In this document: positions 44,542 to 54,055 of the stretch, one piece after another
Numbering within the stretch: position 1 is the first letter of the stretch
Layout: the number at the start of each line of letters is the position of its first letter
Origin: Photobacterium alginatilyticum
Lineage (GTDB): Bacteria; Pseudomonadota; Gammaproteobacteria; Enterobacterales; Vibrionaceae
DNA length: 64,000 nucleotides
Reading direction: 5' to 3'
Assembly (NCBI RefSeq): GCF_009910675.1
Contig: NZ_RSEJ01000018.1
Span: 1 to 64,000 of the forward strand
Notes under the pieces: generated by a model
What the model was told of the DNA's origin: nothing
Databases searched by the model: none
Seen by the model: only the letters and a program-made list of their open reading frames with translations
Made by a program: the position numbers and the translations under genes

Positions 44542-45210
44542 ATGAATCCCCTATCTTCATTCAATATGGATCGACATCAGCGTATCGTGGTTGATACTGC
44601 GAGCCAGCCCTGGCTTGCCTCTCCGTCTGCCGGCGTCTGGCGTATTCCACTAGAGCGAGAAGCAGCGGAAAGCGGGCAGGTAACCAGCCTTGTACGCTAT
44701 GACCCCAACACGCATTTTCCGGCACACTTTCACCCCAACGGCGAAGAAATATTCGTCATCGACGGCATCTTTCAGGATGAATATGGCTGTTACCCCGCCG
44801 GAACCTATATCCGTAACCCGCCGGGCTCCTGCCATGCCCCCGGCAGCGACGGTGGTTGCCTGCTGTATGTCAAACTGAATATGTTTCCGGAACATGACGC
44901 CGAAGTTTTTCGCCTTGATACCCACAACGCAATGTGGCAACCCGGAATCGATAACAGACTATCGACCTTGCCGCTACACGGGTACGGTCAGGAAAAAACA
45001 ATTTTATTGAAATGGCAGCCCGATTCGGCTTTTTCTCTCCACCAGCATGACGGCGGAGAAGAAATCTTTATTCTGTCGGGCGACTTTTTTGATGAACAGG
45101 GGCACTATGAAAGGGGAACCTGGATCCGCTACCCTGCAGGTAGCTCACATCAGCCATCAACAAAAAACGGCTGCCTGATGCTAATGAAAACTGGTCACCT
45201 GCCTCTTTAG
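44542..45210 (+). CDS. Double-cupin protein (ChrR-like cupin domains)
   Basis: A 222-residue protein with two cupin domains, about 35-115 and 130-222. Each has a metal-site pattern: HFHPNGEEIFVIDG with SCHAPGSDGG, and HQHDGGEEIFILSGDF with SSHQPSTKNG. This resembles the cupin half of ChrR anti-sigma factors but without their N-terminal zinc domain, so it is likely a metal-dependent enzyme or sensor. Start at the ATG with GGAG nine bases upstream; a GTG 21 bases upstream is also in frame. It overlaps the convergent next gene by four bases. Confidence 0.8.
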   Translation: MNPLSSFNMDRHQRIVVDTASQPWLASPSAGVWRIPLEREAAESGQVTSLVRYDPNTHFPAHFHPNGEEIFVIDGIFQDEYGCYPAGTYIRNPPGSCHAPGSDGGCLLYVKLNMFPEHDAEVFRLDTHNAMWQPGIDNRLSTLPLHGYGQEKTILLKWQPDSAFSLHQHDGGEEIFILSGDFFDEQGHYERGTWIRYPAGSSHQPSTKNGCLMLMKTGHLPL

Positions 45211-45689
45211 GCGAGAAACTTAATCCCGACAGCCTCGAACCTGGCGTCAGTGCTCTGGAAGTCAGAGCTCGCCGGGCGATAATAGCCTGCAGGCATCCGT
45301 TCGGTCAGGCCCGCCGCTTTTAGCTTCTGGAACTCCTCCCGGGTCAAGACGGTGTATTCAAGGTGTTCATCGAGCAAAGACTGAAGGGACTCGAGGTTCA
45401 GCTCGTCATCTCTCACCAGTTCTTTGAGCTTGCCTGTTAACACAGCAAACGGCAAGCGCGGTTCCCGTACCAGCTGTTTTCTGTCTGCTATCTGGCTGGC
45501 CGCTTTAGAACGTACACCGTGCTCAAATATTTGTGTCCAATCAGCTTTTCCCTGCCGGGTAACCAACTGATAACGGTAGCAATAATAGCCTTCAAAAAAA
45601 GTACTGAGATAGTGAAACCGTTCGGCATGCGCTTCAAGGAAGATATGCTGAAGCTCAAGATGGGCGTTGAATTGGTATAAGTCACTCAT
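45207..45689 (-). CDS. Conserved hypothetical protein
   Basis: A 160-residue soluble protein without signal or membrane segment. It is rich in aromatic residues at the start (HLELQHIFLEAHAERFHYL) and helical in the middle (LKELVRDDELNLESLQSLLDEH). No family recognised. It is convergent with the cupin gene, with a four-base overlap of the stops. Confidence 0.55.
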   Translation of the reverse strand: MSDLYQFNAHLELQHIFLEAHAERFHYLSTFFEGYYCYRYQLVTRQGKADWTQIFEHGVRSKAASQIADRKQLVREPRLPFAVLTGKLKELVRDDELNLESLQSLLDEHLEYTVLTREEFQKLKAAGLTERMPAGYYRPASSDFQSTDARFEAVGIKFLA

Positions 45690-45757
45690 GGTTAATACGG
45701 TATTGGGAGAAACGCAGCAGTTTATATCACAAAAAAACCGCTACGTTCATCAAGACA

Positions 45758-46174
45758 TTATAAATTTACCCTGATCCCGATAGCGCCTTCGAACTCCACG
45801 CTCGATTCACTCTGTATGTACCAGGTAGGACCGCCCTCGGCATACAAGTGAAACTTATCGTAAGGGATAACTAGTCCAGCACCGGCTCTTGGCCCCCATT
45901 CATGCTTGTCATCATCGACCCACTGCAGCCCGGTATAGATGTAGAACGGCGAATACAGTGTACCGCGGCTCAAGTCGCTGACATTCCATAATGCATCCGC
46001 AGTCAGGCTAAGAGTATCAAGCCCCACAGAAAACTGTAATTCCTCTCGGTACTTAACAGTAACCCCGGAAGTCGGGCTACCGACATAAACGCCTGCTGCC
46101 AAAGGTGAACCCGCTGCCGTGGCCGTGACGGGTAACGCTAATAATGAAGAAAGTAATATCGCTCGTTTGTACAT
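45758..46174 (-). CDS. Small outer-membrane beta-barrel protein (YfaZ-like)
   Basis: A 138-residue exported protein: signal peptide ending TATAA. The body alternates hydrophobic and polar residues as in an eight-stranded barrel, with YSPFYIYTGLQW, GPRAGAGLVIPYDKFHLYAEGG and closing IGIRVNL. It resembles YfaZ-type small porin-like proteins. Function unknown. Confidence 0.6.
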   Translation of the reverse strand: MYKRAILLSSLLALPVTATAAGSPLAAGVYVGSPTSGVTVKYREELQFSVGLDTLSLTADALWNVSDLSRGTLYSPFYIYTGLQWVDDDKHEWGPRAGAGLVIPYDKFHLYAEGGPTWYIQSESSVEFEGAIGIRVNL

Positions 46175-46331
46175 CCCTAATCCCTAAACGAAGGTGTTTC
46201 ATTTGCACCGCGCAACATAACCTCTTCTTTCATAAAATCAAAGAATAATATTGTGAAATTTAGTATCGATTTGTCAGGTCTACTTTCCCATCAGCCAATT
46301 ACTATAATTTTAATTACACCAAAGGAAGATT

Positions 46332-47348
46332 ATGCTTATCAAGAAAACACCTCGCTGGGCGCTCAAGGAAAGCGATGCCACCCCGGAGACGGTCTATCAC
46401 CAGCGTCGCGATATATTAAAAAAGCTAGGTATCACCCTTGTCGGCATGCCAATCGCCACCCAGACCAATGCCGGACTGTTTGACGCCTTTACCGGCAAAG
46501 ACAAACCCGCAGCGAAAGACAGCCGCCGCCAGCTGGTGACCAAACCATCACAGTACTCGGACAAAAAGCTTTCGCTAACGCCTGAAAGCAAAATCCTCCA
46601 GTACAATAATTTTTACGAGTTCGGTACCGACAAGTCAGATCCCGCTGCTCGTGCTGCCAACTTTCAGACCAACCCGTGGACCGTAGAGATTGACGGTTTG
46701 GTACATCGCCCGCTCACCCTGGGTTACGAAGATATTTTCAGCAAGTTCACTCTTGAAGAGCGTATTTACCGACTACGCTGTGTTGAAGCCTGGTCAATGA
46801 ACGTTCCTTGGATTGGCTTCCCGTTGGCGGAGTTGCTGAAAAAAGCCAATCCGATGAGCAAGGCAAAATACGTTGCATTCGAAACCCTGTACGATCCCAA
46901 ACGTATGCCGGGACAAGCTTCCCGCAGGCTCGGAGGCGGTATTGACTACCCATATGTCGAGGGACTCAGAATCGATGAGGCCATGAACCCGCTGGCACTC
47001 ATATCGGTTGGTCTTTATGGCAAGACCCTGGCACCGCAGAATGGCGCTCCGCTCCGTCTGGTCGTGCCTTGGAAATACGGCTTTAAGAGCATCAAGTCAG
47101 TTGTCCGAATTACCCTGACAGACAAAGAGCCTCCGACAACATGGAACCGCCTCGCACCGCATGAATACGGCTTCTATGCCAACGTCAATCCGAAAGTCGA
47201 TCATCCGCGCTGGAGCCAGGCCAGTGAACGCTTCATCGGCGAGGGAAGCTTGTTCAGTAGCAGACGCCAGCCAACGCTGATGTTTAATGGCTATGCCGAT
47301 GAAGTGGCCGGGCTATACAAAGGCATGGATCTCAAAAAACAGTACTAG
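46332..47348 (+). CDS. msrP: Protein-methionine-sulfoxide reductase catalytic subunit MsrP
   Basis: A 338-residue periplasmic molybdoenzyme (YedY) that repairs oxidised methionine in exported proteins. Tat signal with HQRRDILKK at about 23-31. The Mo-ligand Cys150 lies in [15 protein letters not shown]. Typical blocks follow: [20 protein letters not shown] and [28 protein letters not shown] precedes the ATG. The membrane partner msrQ is 29 bases downstream. Confidence 0.95.
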   Translation: MLIKKTPRWALKESDATPETVYHQRRDILKKLGITLVGMPIATQTNAGLFDAFTGKDKPAAKDSRRQLVTKPSQYSDKKLSLTPESKILQYNNFYEFGTDKSDPAARAANFQTNPWTVEIDGLVHRPLTLGYEDIFSKFTLEERIYRLRCVEAWSMNVPWIGFPLAELLKKANPMSKAKYVAFETLYDPKRMPGQASRRLGGGIDYPYVEGLRIDEAMNPLALISVGLYGKTLAPQNGAPLRLVVPWKYGFKSIKSVVRITLTDKEPPTTWNRLAPHEYGFYANVNPKVDHPRWSQASERFIGEGSLFSSRRQPTLMFNGYADEVAGLYKGMDLKKQY

Positions 47349-47377
47349 TCAGCCATAGAAAGCAACATTGAGGAAAA

Positions 47378-48019
47378 ATGCGAATGAAAATCACGCCTCG
47401 ACACATCACAGGGCTTAAGGTCATTATTCATCTGGTAAGCCTAAGCTTTCTGGCCATGATGATAGCCCAGACATTGACCGGCGGGCTCGGGGCCGTTCCT
47501 GTCGAGGGGCTGAGTCACTTTACCGGCAAGGCGGCCTTGAATACCCTGATGATTACCTTGCTTATCTCACCGATTGCCCGCCGTTTTAAAATGGGGCAAC
47601 TGGTCAAGGTTCGTCGCCTGGTTGGCCTGTACAGCTTTTTCTGGGCAGCGATTCATCTGCTGGTTTATCTGGCGCTGGATCTCAGCTTCGACGTCTCATT
47701 GCTGGCAAGCGAAATCGTTGACCGGCCATATCTGACTGTCGGCGCAATCAGCTGGCTCATCCTGTTTGCCCTTGCTGTTACCTCCACACAGGGTATGCAA
47801 CGGCGGCTCGGGCCGAAATGGCAAAAAATACACAACTGGGTTTATCTGGCGCTGCTGCTGGCTCCAATCCACTATTACTGGTCGGTAAAATCCGGTCTTG
47901 CCGAACCGGCTATCTATATTGCTGGCGCATTGATCTTACTGGCATTTCGTCACAAGACATTCAGGCGCTGGTTACCAGCCATCCCCTATATCAATCGCAC
48001 AACATCAAGCCGTTCATAA
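47378..48019 (+). CDS. msrQ: MsrQ heme-binding membrane subunit
   Basis: A 213-residue six-helix b-type cytochrome (YedZ) that passes electrons to MsrP. Recognised by LNTLMITLLISPIARRF, RRLVGLYSFFWAAIHLLVYLALDL and the heme His in HNWVYLALLLAPIHYYWS. Start is the first ATG with GAGGAA upstream; the next ATG six bases later is also possible. A strong hairpin follows. Confidence 0.95.
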   Translation: MRMKITPRHITGLKVIIHLVSLSFLAMMIAQTLTGGLGAVPVEGLSHFTGKAALNTLMITLLISPIARRFKMGQLVKVRRLVGLYSFFWAAIHLLVYLALDLSFDVSLLASEIVDRPYLTVGAISWLILFALAVTSTQGMQRRLGPKWQKIHNWVYLALLLAPIHYYWSVKSGLAEPAIYIAGALILLAFRHKTFRRWLPAIPYINRTTSSRS

Positions 48020-48036
48020 CGTTATATCTATCACTA

Positions 48037-48072
48037 GATCAAAGAAGTCGCTATTTTGCGTCTTCTTTGATC
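48037..48072 (+). terminator. Hairpin after msrPQ
   Basis: Perfect 11-bp stem GATCAAAGAAG/CTTCTTTGATC, 18 bases after msrQ. The downstream T-run is poor, but the position suits a terminator. Confidence 0.7.
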
Positions 48073-48194
48073 ACTAAACACTTGAAAAACCGTAAGGGAA
48101 AATGTTTTTTTCTGGTACGATTAGGCTTTGTGATAGTCGGTATTATCAGTCTGGAATCCACCACATCATTTTTCTGGGCTGAGCAAGTGGTATT

Positions 48195-48842
48195 GTGTTA
48201 TGGGGCGTTTCGTTCTTGGTCAGTGATCTTCTTTCAGTCAGCATCCATCAGTTCAAGGCTGACTGCTTGCAGTTGTGCGAGCAACATTATCCAACCGTCC
48301 ATAACCGGGGAATGCGTGGAAACCACTTGGGCAAAACTTTATGCCGTCGAATCATGTCGACGCTAAGCAAAGCCGATATTCCTGCCGAGCTGCACCAGTG
48401 TCATCAGGATGATACACTTGAACAGCCAATCTTCCGTATTGAGACCGCCGATTTTAACCTGTGGATTATTGCCCACCGCCTGGTCAGTGCCAATCTGGCT
48501 CGCCGTGAAGCACTGGTTCAGTCTGTCAATACTGCCTGCCAGCAAATCGATGAGAACAAGCAACATCACCTGCTGATCGTATCCGACCATTGGTTTGACC
48601 GCAGCAAGGCCAGCAAAGAAATCCCTGCCTGGTGGCTGGGCCAGTTACCCGTCAACGTCAATGATTATCTGGCCGATGGGATCCGCCTGCAAGAGTGTGC
48701 CAACACCCTGCCCCATTGCCTGCAGCATCAGTATCTGTTATCCGGTGGGCACCACCAGATCCATCATCCGCTCAAGCGCAACGGCAGTGATAAAACCGTA
48801 CACCGCTACCTTCTCCTCACAGCTTATTACCAACTTCAATAG
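48195..48842 (+). CDS. Conserved hypothetical protein
   Basis: About 215 residues, soluble. The segment IVSDHWFDRSKASKEIPAWW and LGQLPVNVNDYL is strongly reminiscent of conserved Vibrio proteins of unknown function (DUF6942-like as I recall). Start uncertain: GTG at 48195, a TTG at 48216 or a later ATG; coding character (HQFKADCLQLCEQHYP) begins before the first inner ATG, so a start before about 48230 is favoured. Confidence 0.5.
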   Translation: MLWGVSFLVSDLLSVSIHQFKADCLQLCEQHYPTVHNRGMRGNHLGKTLCRRIMSTLSKADIPAELHQCHQDDTLEQPIFRIETADFNLWIIAHRLVSANLARREALVQSVNTACQQIDENKQHHLLIVSDHWFDRSKASKEIPAWWLGQLPVNVNDYLADGIRLQECANTLPHCLQHQYLLSGGHHQIHHPLKRNGSDKTVHRYLLLTAYYQLQ

Positions 48843-48946
48843 CAAACGATAGCCAATAAAGTGATCGCTGCGATAACTCATATCGCCCTTCATCCTTTAC
48901 TATAGCGGCACCTTCAGTGTTATATTTTTGTTGAATAAGACGTTAC

Positions 48947-50278
48947 ATGACAGCATCCAGCACGGCTTCCCATTTATCGCTGCGGAATGACTCTATCTTC
49001 CGGCTCTTTATTCGCTATACCATGCCCACCATCGCAGCCATGTTGGTAACCGGCATTTATGTTGCCATCGACGGCATGTTCGTCGGCCATTTCATTGGCG
49101 AGAGAGGCCTCGCCGGGATCATGCTCGGCTACCCTATCGGCTCGACGCTCTATGCGGTTGGCGCATTAATTGGCATGGGCGCATCAGCCTTGGTTTCCAT
49201 CAGGCTAGGCGAAGGCCACACCGACAAGGCGAGAATGATCGTCGGCAATGCCCTGTCTCTCAGTCTTCTCGCCGCAGTGCTGATCTGTACCCTGGGCATT
49301 ATCTACGGCAAGCCCCTCCTGATCTGGCTGGGAGCAGAAGGCGAAATCCTTCAAATGGCTTCCGACTACCTGTTCTGGTATTTTGCTCTTGGTGCCTTTC
49401 CTGTCATCTCTATGGCATTTTCCTCCCTATTGCGTAATGACGGCCAGCCAAACCGCGTCACGCTGATCATGATTTTTGGTGGCGTGCTCAATGTTGTGCT
49501 CGACTGGCTCTTCATTGTTGTCTTCCCATTTGAGCTGACGGGCGCGGCTATCGCGACCATGCTCTCGCAGGCTGCAACAAGCCTGTTATGCCTGCAGCAC
49601 TTTTTCAGTCCCAAAACCACGCTTCGCATCCATTGGGAAACACTGAAGCTAAAGTGGGATACCACTATCCAAATCATTCGTCTGGGTTTTTCCAGCCTGT
49701 TGATGTATCTCTACTTATCCGTCGTACTCACCTTGCACAACAAAGCCTTCCTGTGGGTCGGGGATGCACTTCACGTGGCTGCATACGGCATCGTCAGCTA
49801 CACAGAAGCGTTTTTCTACCTGATCTTTGAAGGGATTGCACTAGGGATCCAGCCTATCACCAGCTATAACACCGGCGCCGGGCAAACTGAGCGTGTTGTC
49901 AAAGTCCGTAACCTGGCATTTACCGTCACTTTGTTGTTTGCTTTATTTGGGGTTGCCATGCTTTACAGCTTCCCTGAATATGTGGTGTACCTGTTTGCCG
50001 GTGAGAACCCGACCCTCCAGCCGGAAGCAGTGAACGGCATGCAGCTCTATTTCTGGGGGCTGCCAATGGAAGGCTTGCTGCTTGTCGGCGCGACATATTT
50101 CCAGTCCATCAACCGTGCCAAAGAAGCCTCACTATTAACTGGCGGCAAGCTGATCCTGATTACCATGTTTATCTTCACCCTGGCCAACGTTGCCGGTGTC
50201 AATGGTGTCTGGATAGCTTTACCTCTGTGCAGTTCGCTCCTCACCGCCTGGATGATTTTTGCCTTGCGCCGGACATAA
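48947..50278 (+). CDS. MATE family efflux transporter
   Basis: A 443-residue, 12-helix Na+ or H+-coupled exporter. The N-half has AIDGMFVGHFIGERGLAGI and GMGASALVSIRLGEG; the C-half has EGIALGIQPITSYNTGAG, both typical of MATE proteins (YeeO/DinF-like). The substrate may be drugs, dyes or metabolites. The gene stands alone in the plus-strand run. Confidence 0.9.
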   Translation: MTASSTASHLSLRNDSIFRLFIRYTMPTIAAMLVTGIYVAIDGMFVGHFIGERGLAGIMLGYPIGSTLYAVGALIGMGASALVSIRLGEGHTDKARMIVGNALSLSLLAAVLICTLGIIYGKPLLIWLGAEGEILQMASDYLFWYFALGAFPVISMAFSSLLRNDGQPNRVTLIMIFGGVLNVVLDWLFIVVFPFELTGAAIATMLSQAATSLLCLQHFFSPKTTLRIHWETLKLKWDTTIQIIRLGFSSLLMYLYLSVVLTLHNKAFLWVGDALHVAAYGIVSYTEAFFYLIFEGIALGIQPITSYNTGAGQTERVVKVRNLAFTVTLLFALFGVAMLYSFPEYVVYLFAGENPTLQPEAVNGMQLYFWGLPMEGLLLVGATYFQSINRAKEASLLTGGKLILITMFIFTLANVAGVNGVWIALPLCSSLLTAWMIFALRRT

Positions 50279-50375
50279 GCCATTTAGCCAAATGGGCAGA
50301 AATGCCACAGTGCAAACGTTTAGCTGCGTCATATGGCGCTGTTTTCTTACACAAAACAAATTTTAACCCGACAAG

Positions 50376-50397
50376 AAAGGTGACCCTAGTCACATTT
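50376..50397 (+). promoter_or_regulatory. CRP-like site upstream of the amidohydrolase
   Basis: The 22 bases have GGTGACCCTAGTCACA at their centre and match the CRP consensus at about 18 of 22 positions. The centre lies about 97 bases before the amidohydrolase ATG, suggesting cAMP-CRP activation. Confidence 0.6.
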
Positions 50398-50482
50398 GGA
50401 TAGGTAATTATGCAATACTGATTTTCAATACATGATCTGAGAGTATCATCTGCATACCGTTATCGTTTTTTGGTAGTCATTG

Positions 50483-51889
50483 ATGTTTAAAAAAACACTT
50501 ATTGCCGTCTCTTTAGCCGCAACTTCTCTCGCCAGCACATCCGCTCTTGCGCTCGAAAAAGTCGACTTGCTGATTAAAAATGCCACTGTCCTGACCATGG
50601 ATCAGGAGAAAACCGTTTTCGACAATGGATTAGTCGCTGTTAAGGAAAATAAAATCTTCGCCGTTACCGACGGCTCTGATGTCAAAGATTACCTGGCCGC
50701 AAAAGTCATCGATGCCAATGGCGATATCGTGTTGCCGGGGCTGATCAATACCCACACCCATGTTTCAATGACGGTCTTCCGCTCCATGGCCGACGATGTG
50801 CCCGACCGTCTGCACCGCTATATCTTCCCGCTTGAAAAGAAACTGGTCTCCCGTGACATGGTCCGTATCGGGGCGCAACTGGGTAATGTCGAGATGCTAA
50901 AAGGCGGTGTCACTACCTATGCCGACATGTACTATTTCGAGGATGAGGTTGCCAAAACCGTCGATGAAATCGGTATGCGTGCCGTGCTGGGCGAAACAGT
51001 GATTAAATTCCCGGTTGCCGATGCTGCCAATGCCGATGAAGGCATCCAGTATGCGCTGAACTTCATCAAAGAATATAAGGATCACCCGCGAATTACGCCG
51101 GCCTTTGCCCCGCATGCCCCTTACACCAATACCACCGAAATACTGCAAAAAATAACCAAATTATCGCTTGAACACGATGTGCCGGTAATGATCCACCTTG
51201 CCGAGTCAGAGCGAGAAAACCAGGTGATCGCCGAGCGTAGTGGCGGCAAAACACCTGTCGGCTATATGGCTGATATCGGTGCGCTAACACCGAACCTTGT
51301 CGGTGCCCATGTGATCAATGTGGACGACAATGATATCGCTCTGCTGAAGAAACATGATGTCGGTATTGCTCACAACATGAGTGCCAATATTAAATCTGCC
51401 AAGGGTGTTTCACCGGCACTAAAGATGTTTGACGATGGTCTGCGTATCGGTCTGGGTACTGACGGACCGATGTCAGGAAATACCATCAGTACCATCGATG
51501 AATTTAACCAGGTGGCCAAAGTACACAAACTTGTCAATAAAGACCGTGCAGCGATGCCACCAATGAAAGTGATTGAAATGGCGACTATCGGTGCCGCCCG
51601 CGCCCTTCACATGGAAGACACCATTGGTTCTCTGGAAACAGGCAAGCTGGCTGATATCATCATCATCGATACCACGGCACCAAACATGGTACCGGTTTAC
51701 AATCCGTACTCTGCGCTGGTTTACTCGGCCTATGCGACAAACGTCAAGCACACCATTGTTGACGGTAAGCTGCTGATGGAAGACCGTAACATGCTGACCG
51801 TCGATGAAGATGCTATTCGCGAAGAAGCCTTGAAGTTCGCCGACAAAGTCCGCAAGACAGTGGTAGAAAGCGGCGAAGTTGTCCAATAA
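50483..51889 (+). CDS. Exported amidohydrolase of the TRZ/ATZ (cytosine deaminase-like) family
   Basis: A 468-residue metal-dependent hydrolase with an N-terminal signal peptide (about 1-24, MFKKTLIAVSLAATSLAS…). The amidohydrolase domain carries His91 and His93 (NTHTHVSM), HAPYTNT, a later His (IHLAESE) and the catalytic Asp in LGTDGPMSG. The closest types are S-adenosylhomocysteine/methylthioadenosine or guanine-like deaminases, which are normally cytoplasmic. Start is the ATG after a TTG in the same frame. A CRP-like site lies upstream. Substrate unknown; a nucleoside- or triazine-like compound in the periplasm is plausible. Confidence 0.85.
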   Translation: MFKKTLIAVSLAATSLASTSALALEKVDLLIKNATVLTMDQEKTVFDNGLVAVKENKIFAVTDGSDVKDYLAAKVIDANGDIVLPGLINTHTHVSMTVFRSMADDVPDRLHRYIFPLEKKLVSRDMVRIGAQLGNVEMLKGGVTTYADMYYFEDEVAKTVDEIGMRAVLGETVIKFPVADAANADEGIQYALNFIKEYKDHPRITPAFAPHAPYTNTTEILQKITKLSLEHDVPVMIHLAESERENQVIAERSGGKTPVGYMADIGALTPNLVGAHVINVDDNDIALLKKHDVGIAHNMSANIKSAKGVSPALKMFDDGLRIGLGTDGPMSGNTISTIDEFNQVAKVHKLVNKDRAAMPPMKVIEMATIGAARALHMEDTIGSLETGKLADIIIIDTTAPNMVPVYNPYSALVYSAYATNVKHTIVDGKLLMEDRNMLTVDEDAIREEALKFADKVRKTVVESGEVVQ

Positions 51890-51932
51890 CCATATTACTT
51901 GCCAGACAACTGGCAATAGATAAATCTAATCA

Positions 51933-51962
51933 GGGCGGTAGCAATACCGCCCTTTCTTTTTC
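51933..51962 (+). terminator. Rho-independent terminator of the amidohydrolase
   Basis: GGGCGGTA/TACCGCCC stem with a GCAA loop and TTTCTTTTT tail, 43 bases after the stop. Confidence 0.92.
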
Positions 51963-52036
51963 CACCCTCGCAACGATTTATGTTTTAAACGCGCTCTGTG
52001 GTAAAGTGCGACCAACTTCAACTAATTAGCTTCGTT

Positions 52037-52933
52037 ATGTCTAACTCGTTCGGCTCTTATATCCCTCTCGGCGTTCGCTATATGATGCTCTCAGCACTTG
52101 GCTTTGCGCTTATGTCTGCTTGCGTAAAATACGTCAGCAACTATGGTATCCCTGTCTTTGAAATTGTCGCGGCAAGGGCCTTGGTATCTCTAATCATCAG
52201 TTATCTGGACGTAAAACGAAAAGGAATTTCGGTTTGGGGACACAATAAAGTCTTGCTGTTTACCCGAGGGGCCGTTGGCACCCTTGCGCTAATGTGTGTC
52301 TATTATGCGGTAACCACGCTCCCACTGGCTGAAGCGACAATTCTCCAGTATGTGCACCCCGTCTTTACTGCCTTGCTGGCCGTGCTTTTCCTCAAGGAAA
52401 AAGTCCATTTCTCGACAGTTATCTGCATTGTCATGTGTCTTTTAGGCTTGTTTGTGATGGTCAACCCGGCAGCCGTTGAGGGAGCCACCACTGAGCTGCC
52501 GATGTTCAGCGTCATGGTAGCGATCCTGGGGGCTTTCGGTAGCTCTGTGGCGTATGTCATTGTCCGTAAATTAAGCCAGACAGAAGATAGCTCTGTGATT
52601 ATCTTCTACTTCCCGCTTGTCGCCCTGCCGATGTCGCTACTATTGATCGGCGATAGCTTTGTGGTACCCGACTGGTACTTAACCGGCCTGCTTGTTCTGG
52701 TCGGGATATTCACCCAGGTCGGGCAGTTAGGCCTGACCAAGGCGATGCAGACGCAGGCCGCAGGAAAGGCATCTGCGTACTCGTACGTTCAGATTGTTTT
52801 CTCGGCAATACTTGGTGTAGTGATCTTCCATGAAGTACCGTCGGTATGGACATATTTAGGCGGCATGCTGATTGTGGCTGGCGCACTTGTCAATGTGTTC
52901 GGTCAACGCCTCAAAGCCCCCTGGCACCGCTAG
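52037..52933 (+). CDS. EamA/DMT family transporter
   Basis: A 298-residue, ten-helix transporter of the drug/metabolite superfamily. Two EamA halves are seen: about 5-125 (SALGFALMSACVKYVSNYGIPVFEI, LPLAEATILQYVHPVFTALLAVLFLKE) and about 155-290. Start at the ATG; an in-frame GTG lies 13 codons upstream. Substrate unknown. An unusual inverted repeat follows. Confidence 0.85.
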   Translation: MSNSFGSYIPLGVRYMMLSALGFALMSACVKYVSNYGIPVFEIVAARALVSLIISYLDVKRKGISVWGHNKVLLFTRGAVGTLALMCVYYAVTTLPLAEATILQYVHPVFTALLAVLFLKEKVHFSTVICIVMCLLGLFVMVNPAAVEGATTELPMFSVMVAILGAFGSSVAYVIVRKLSQTEDSSVIIFYFPLVALPMSLLLIGDSFVVPDWYLTGLLVLVGIFTQVGQLGLTKAMQTQAAGKASAYSYVQIVFSAILGVVIFHEVPSVWTYLGGMLIVAGALVNVFGQRLKAPWHR

Positions 52934-52964
52934 GCAATAACAATAAAGGCAGCACTCTAGTGCT

Positions 52965-53007
52965 AATGCATGTAAGTTAAGTTAAGCTAGTCTAACTTAC
53001 ATGCATT
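52965..53007. repeat. Perfect 15-bp inverted repeat
   Basis: AATGCATGTAAGTTA is repeated exactly as its reverse complement after 13 bases. It lies 30 bases after the EamA gene within a gene-free stretch (52934-53307). There is no T-run, so it is not a standard terminator; it may be an operator, a strong RNA hairpin, or the end of a small mobile element. Confidence 0.7.
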
Positions 53008-53307
53008 ACATAGCCACTGCGATATATTTAGTCATTGAGTTCCCTTATTGGCAGGCTTATTCTCCTGCTCACAACTGATCATGGATATAGTCGATACCAA
53101 CTTACGCTGCTCAAAGAGCAATTCACTTGCTCCTCTCAATCGTCACAACGCTCTGTGCTGTCGACTTGAGTTCGTAATAGTTAGTAAAAATTAGGGATGA
53201 AATGTGCCAATAAGATGGAAGAGAATATTCCAGGCACCAGCCAAAAGCGACCAGCGCCTGAAATATAGGGGGATTTTCACATGGAAGTTACTAGTAGAAT
53301 TATCATA

Positions 53308-53487
53308 CTAATAATAAATAAACACTGACGACTTCGCCCTCTTCTTTGTTTGAATTTCATCTCTGATTACGCCATACAGAATTGCAAAAAAGCTCGTAAC
53401 GAAAATCGCTGTCAGCATAATTTCTTTCAAATACAAAGAAGATAACAGGCAAATAAATGATAATAACAACGAAATATACTTAGGCAT
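53308..53487 (-). CDS. Small two-helix membrane protein, paralogue 1
   Basis: A 59-residue protein (from MPKYISLLLS) with two hydrophobic helices, about 3-18 and 23-40, and a basic end (IQTKKRAKSSVF). It shares its N-terminal PKYISLLLSF start and overall plan with the gene at 53539-53760 (AKYIALAISF). A GGAAGAA site precedes it. No family recognised. Confidence 0.5.
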   Translation of the reverse strand: MPKYISLLLSFICLLSSLYLKEIMLTAIFVTSFFAILYGVIRDEIQTKKRAKSSVFIYY

Positions 53488-53538
53488 CATTTCTTCCTTA
53501 ATACCCGATTAATTTTAAATATGACTTTGGTTTGCAAT

Positions 53539-53760
53539 CTAGTCTGCGTTGTGAAGGTGCTGAGCTAACAGATCGTCATCATAGAGCGTCATATAAACCG
53601 GTTTTTTCGCTGGTTTTCTCTTGGAGCTTGCATCCAGGATAAAAGCAAAAACCACGATAAAATACCCAATCACAGCAAAGCTAATCATCCAGTAATCAGC
53701 TAACCGCGTAGCCAGATAAATGCTGAAAAAGGATATAGCTAGTGCAATGTATTTCGCCAT
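53539..53760 (-). CDS. Small two-helix membrane protein, paralogue 2
   Basis: A 73-residue protein with two helices (about 4-18 and 25-43), a basic segment SSKRKPAKKP and a tail VYMTLYDDDLLAQHLHNAD. Its plan and first residues match the next gene downstream, so the two are tandem paralogues. AAGGAA precedes the start. Function unknown. Confidence 0.55.
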   Translation of the reverse strand: MAKYIALAISFFSIYLATRLADYWMISFAVIGYFIVVFAFILDASSKRKPAKKPVYMTLYDDDLLAQHLHNAD

Positions 53761-54000
53761 TGTATTTCCTTAATGACAGGGACGACCTGCCTAACACAGA
53801 GTTACGTAAAAAAACTTTAAAACTGACTCACAACGACTCGTCTCTCACCGGATATCACGGACAGACAGCAAAAAACGACTTCGTTACTCATTTCAGTCGA
53901 ACGCAAATCACAATCTATTGACGGGGTTTATTCTATGAGAAAAATAAGTAAGAAATAGGGATGAAATAAAGTAACAGTTCCTGTTTCCAGAACACATACA

Positions 54001-54028
54001 AAAACGCCAGTCATGAAGGACTGGCGTT
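54001..54028 (-). terminator. Terminator of the 2OG oxygenase gene
   Basis: AACGCCAGTC/GACTGGCGTT hairpin followed on the minus strand by TTTTTGTATG, about 28 bases after the stop. Confidence 0.9.
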
Positions 54029-54055
54029 GGCTATATAAACTATTAAGCTTAGGCT

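Noticed and set aside
50281-50480. Possible riboswitch before the amidohydrolase
   Set aside because: The only clear structure is the CRP-like palindrome; no known riboswitch core was seen.
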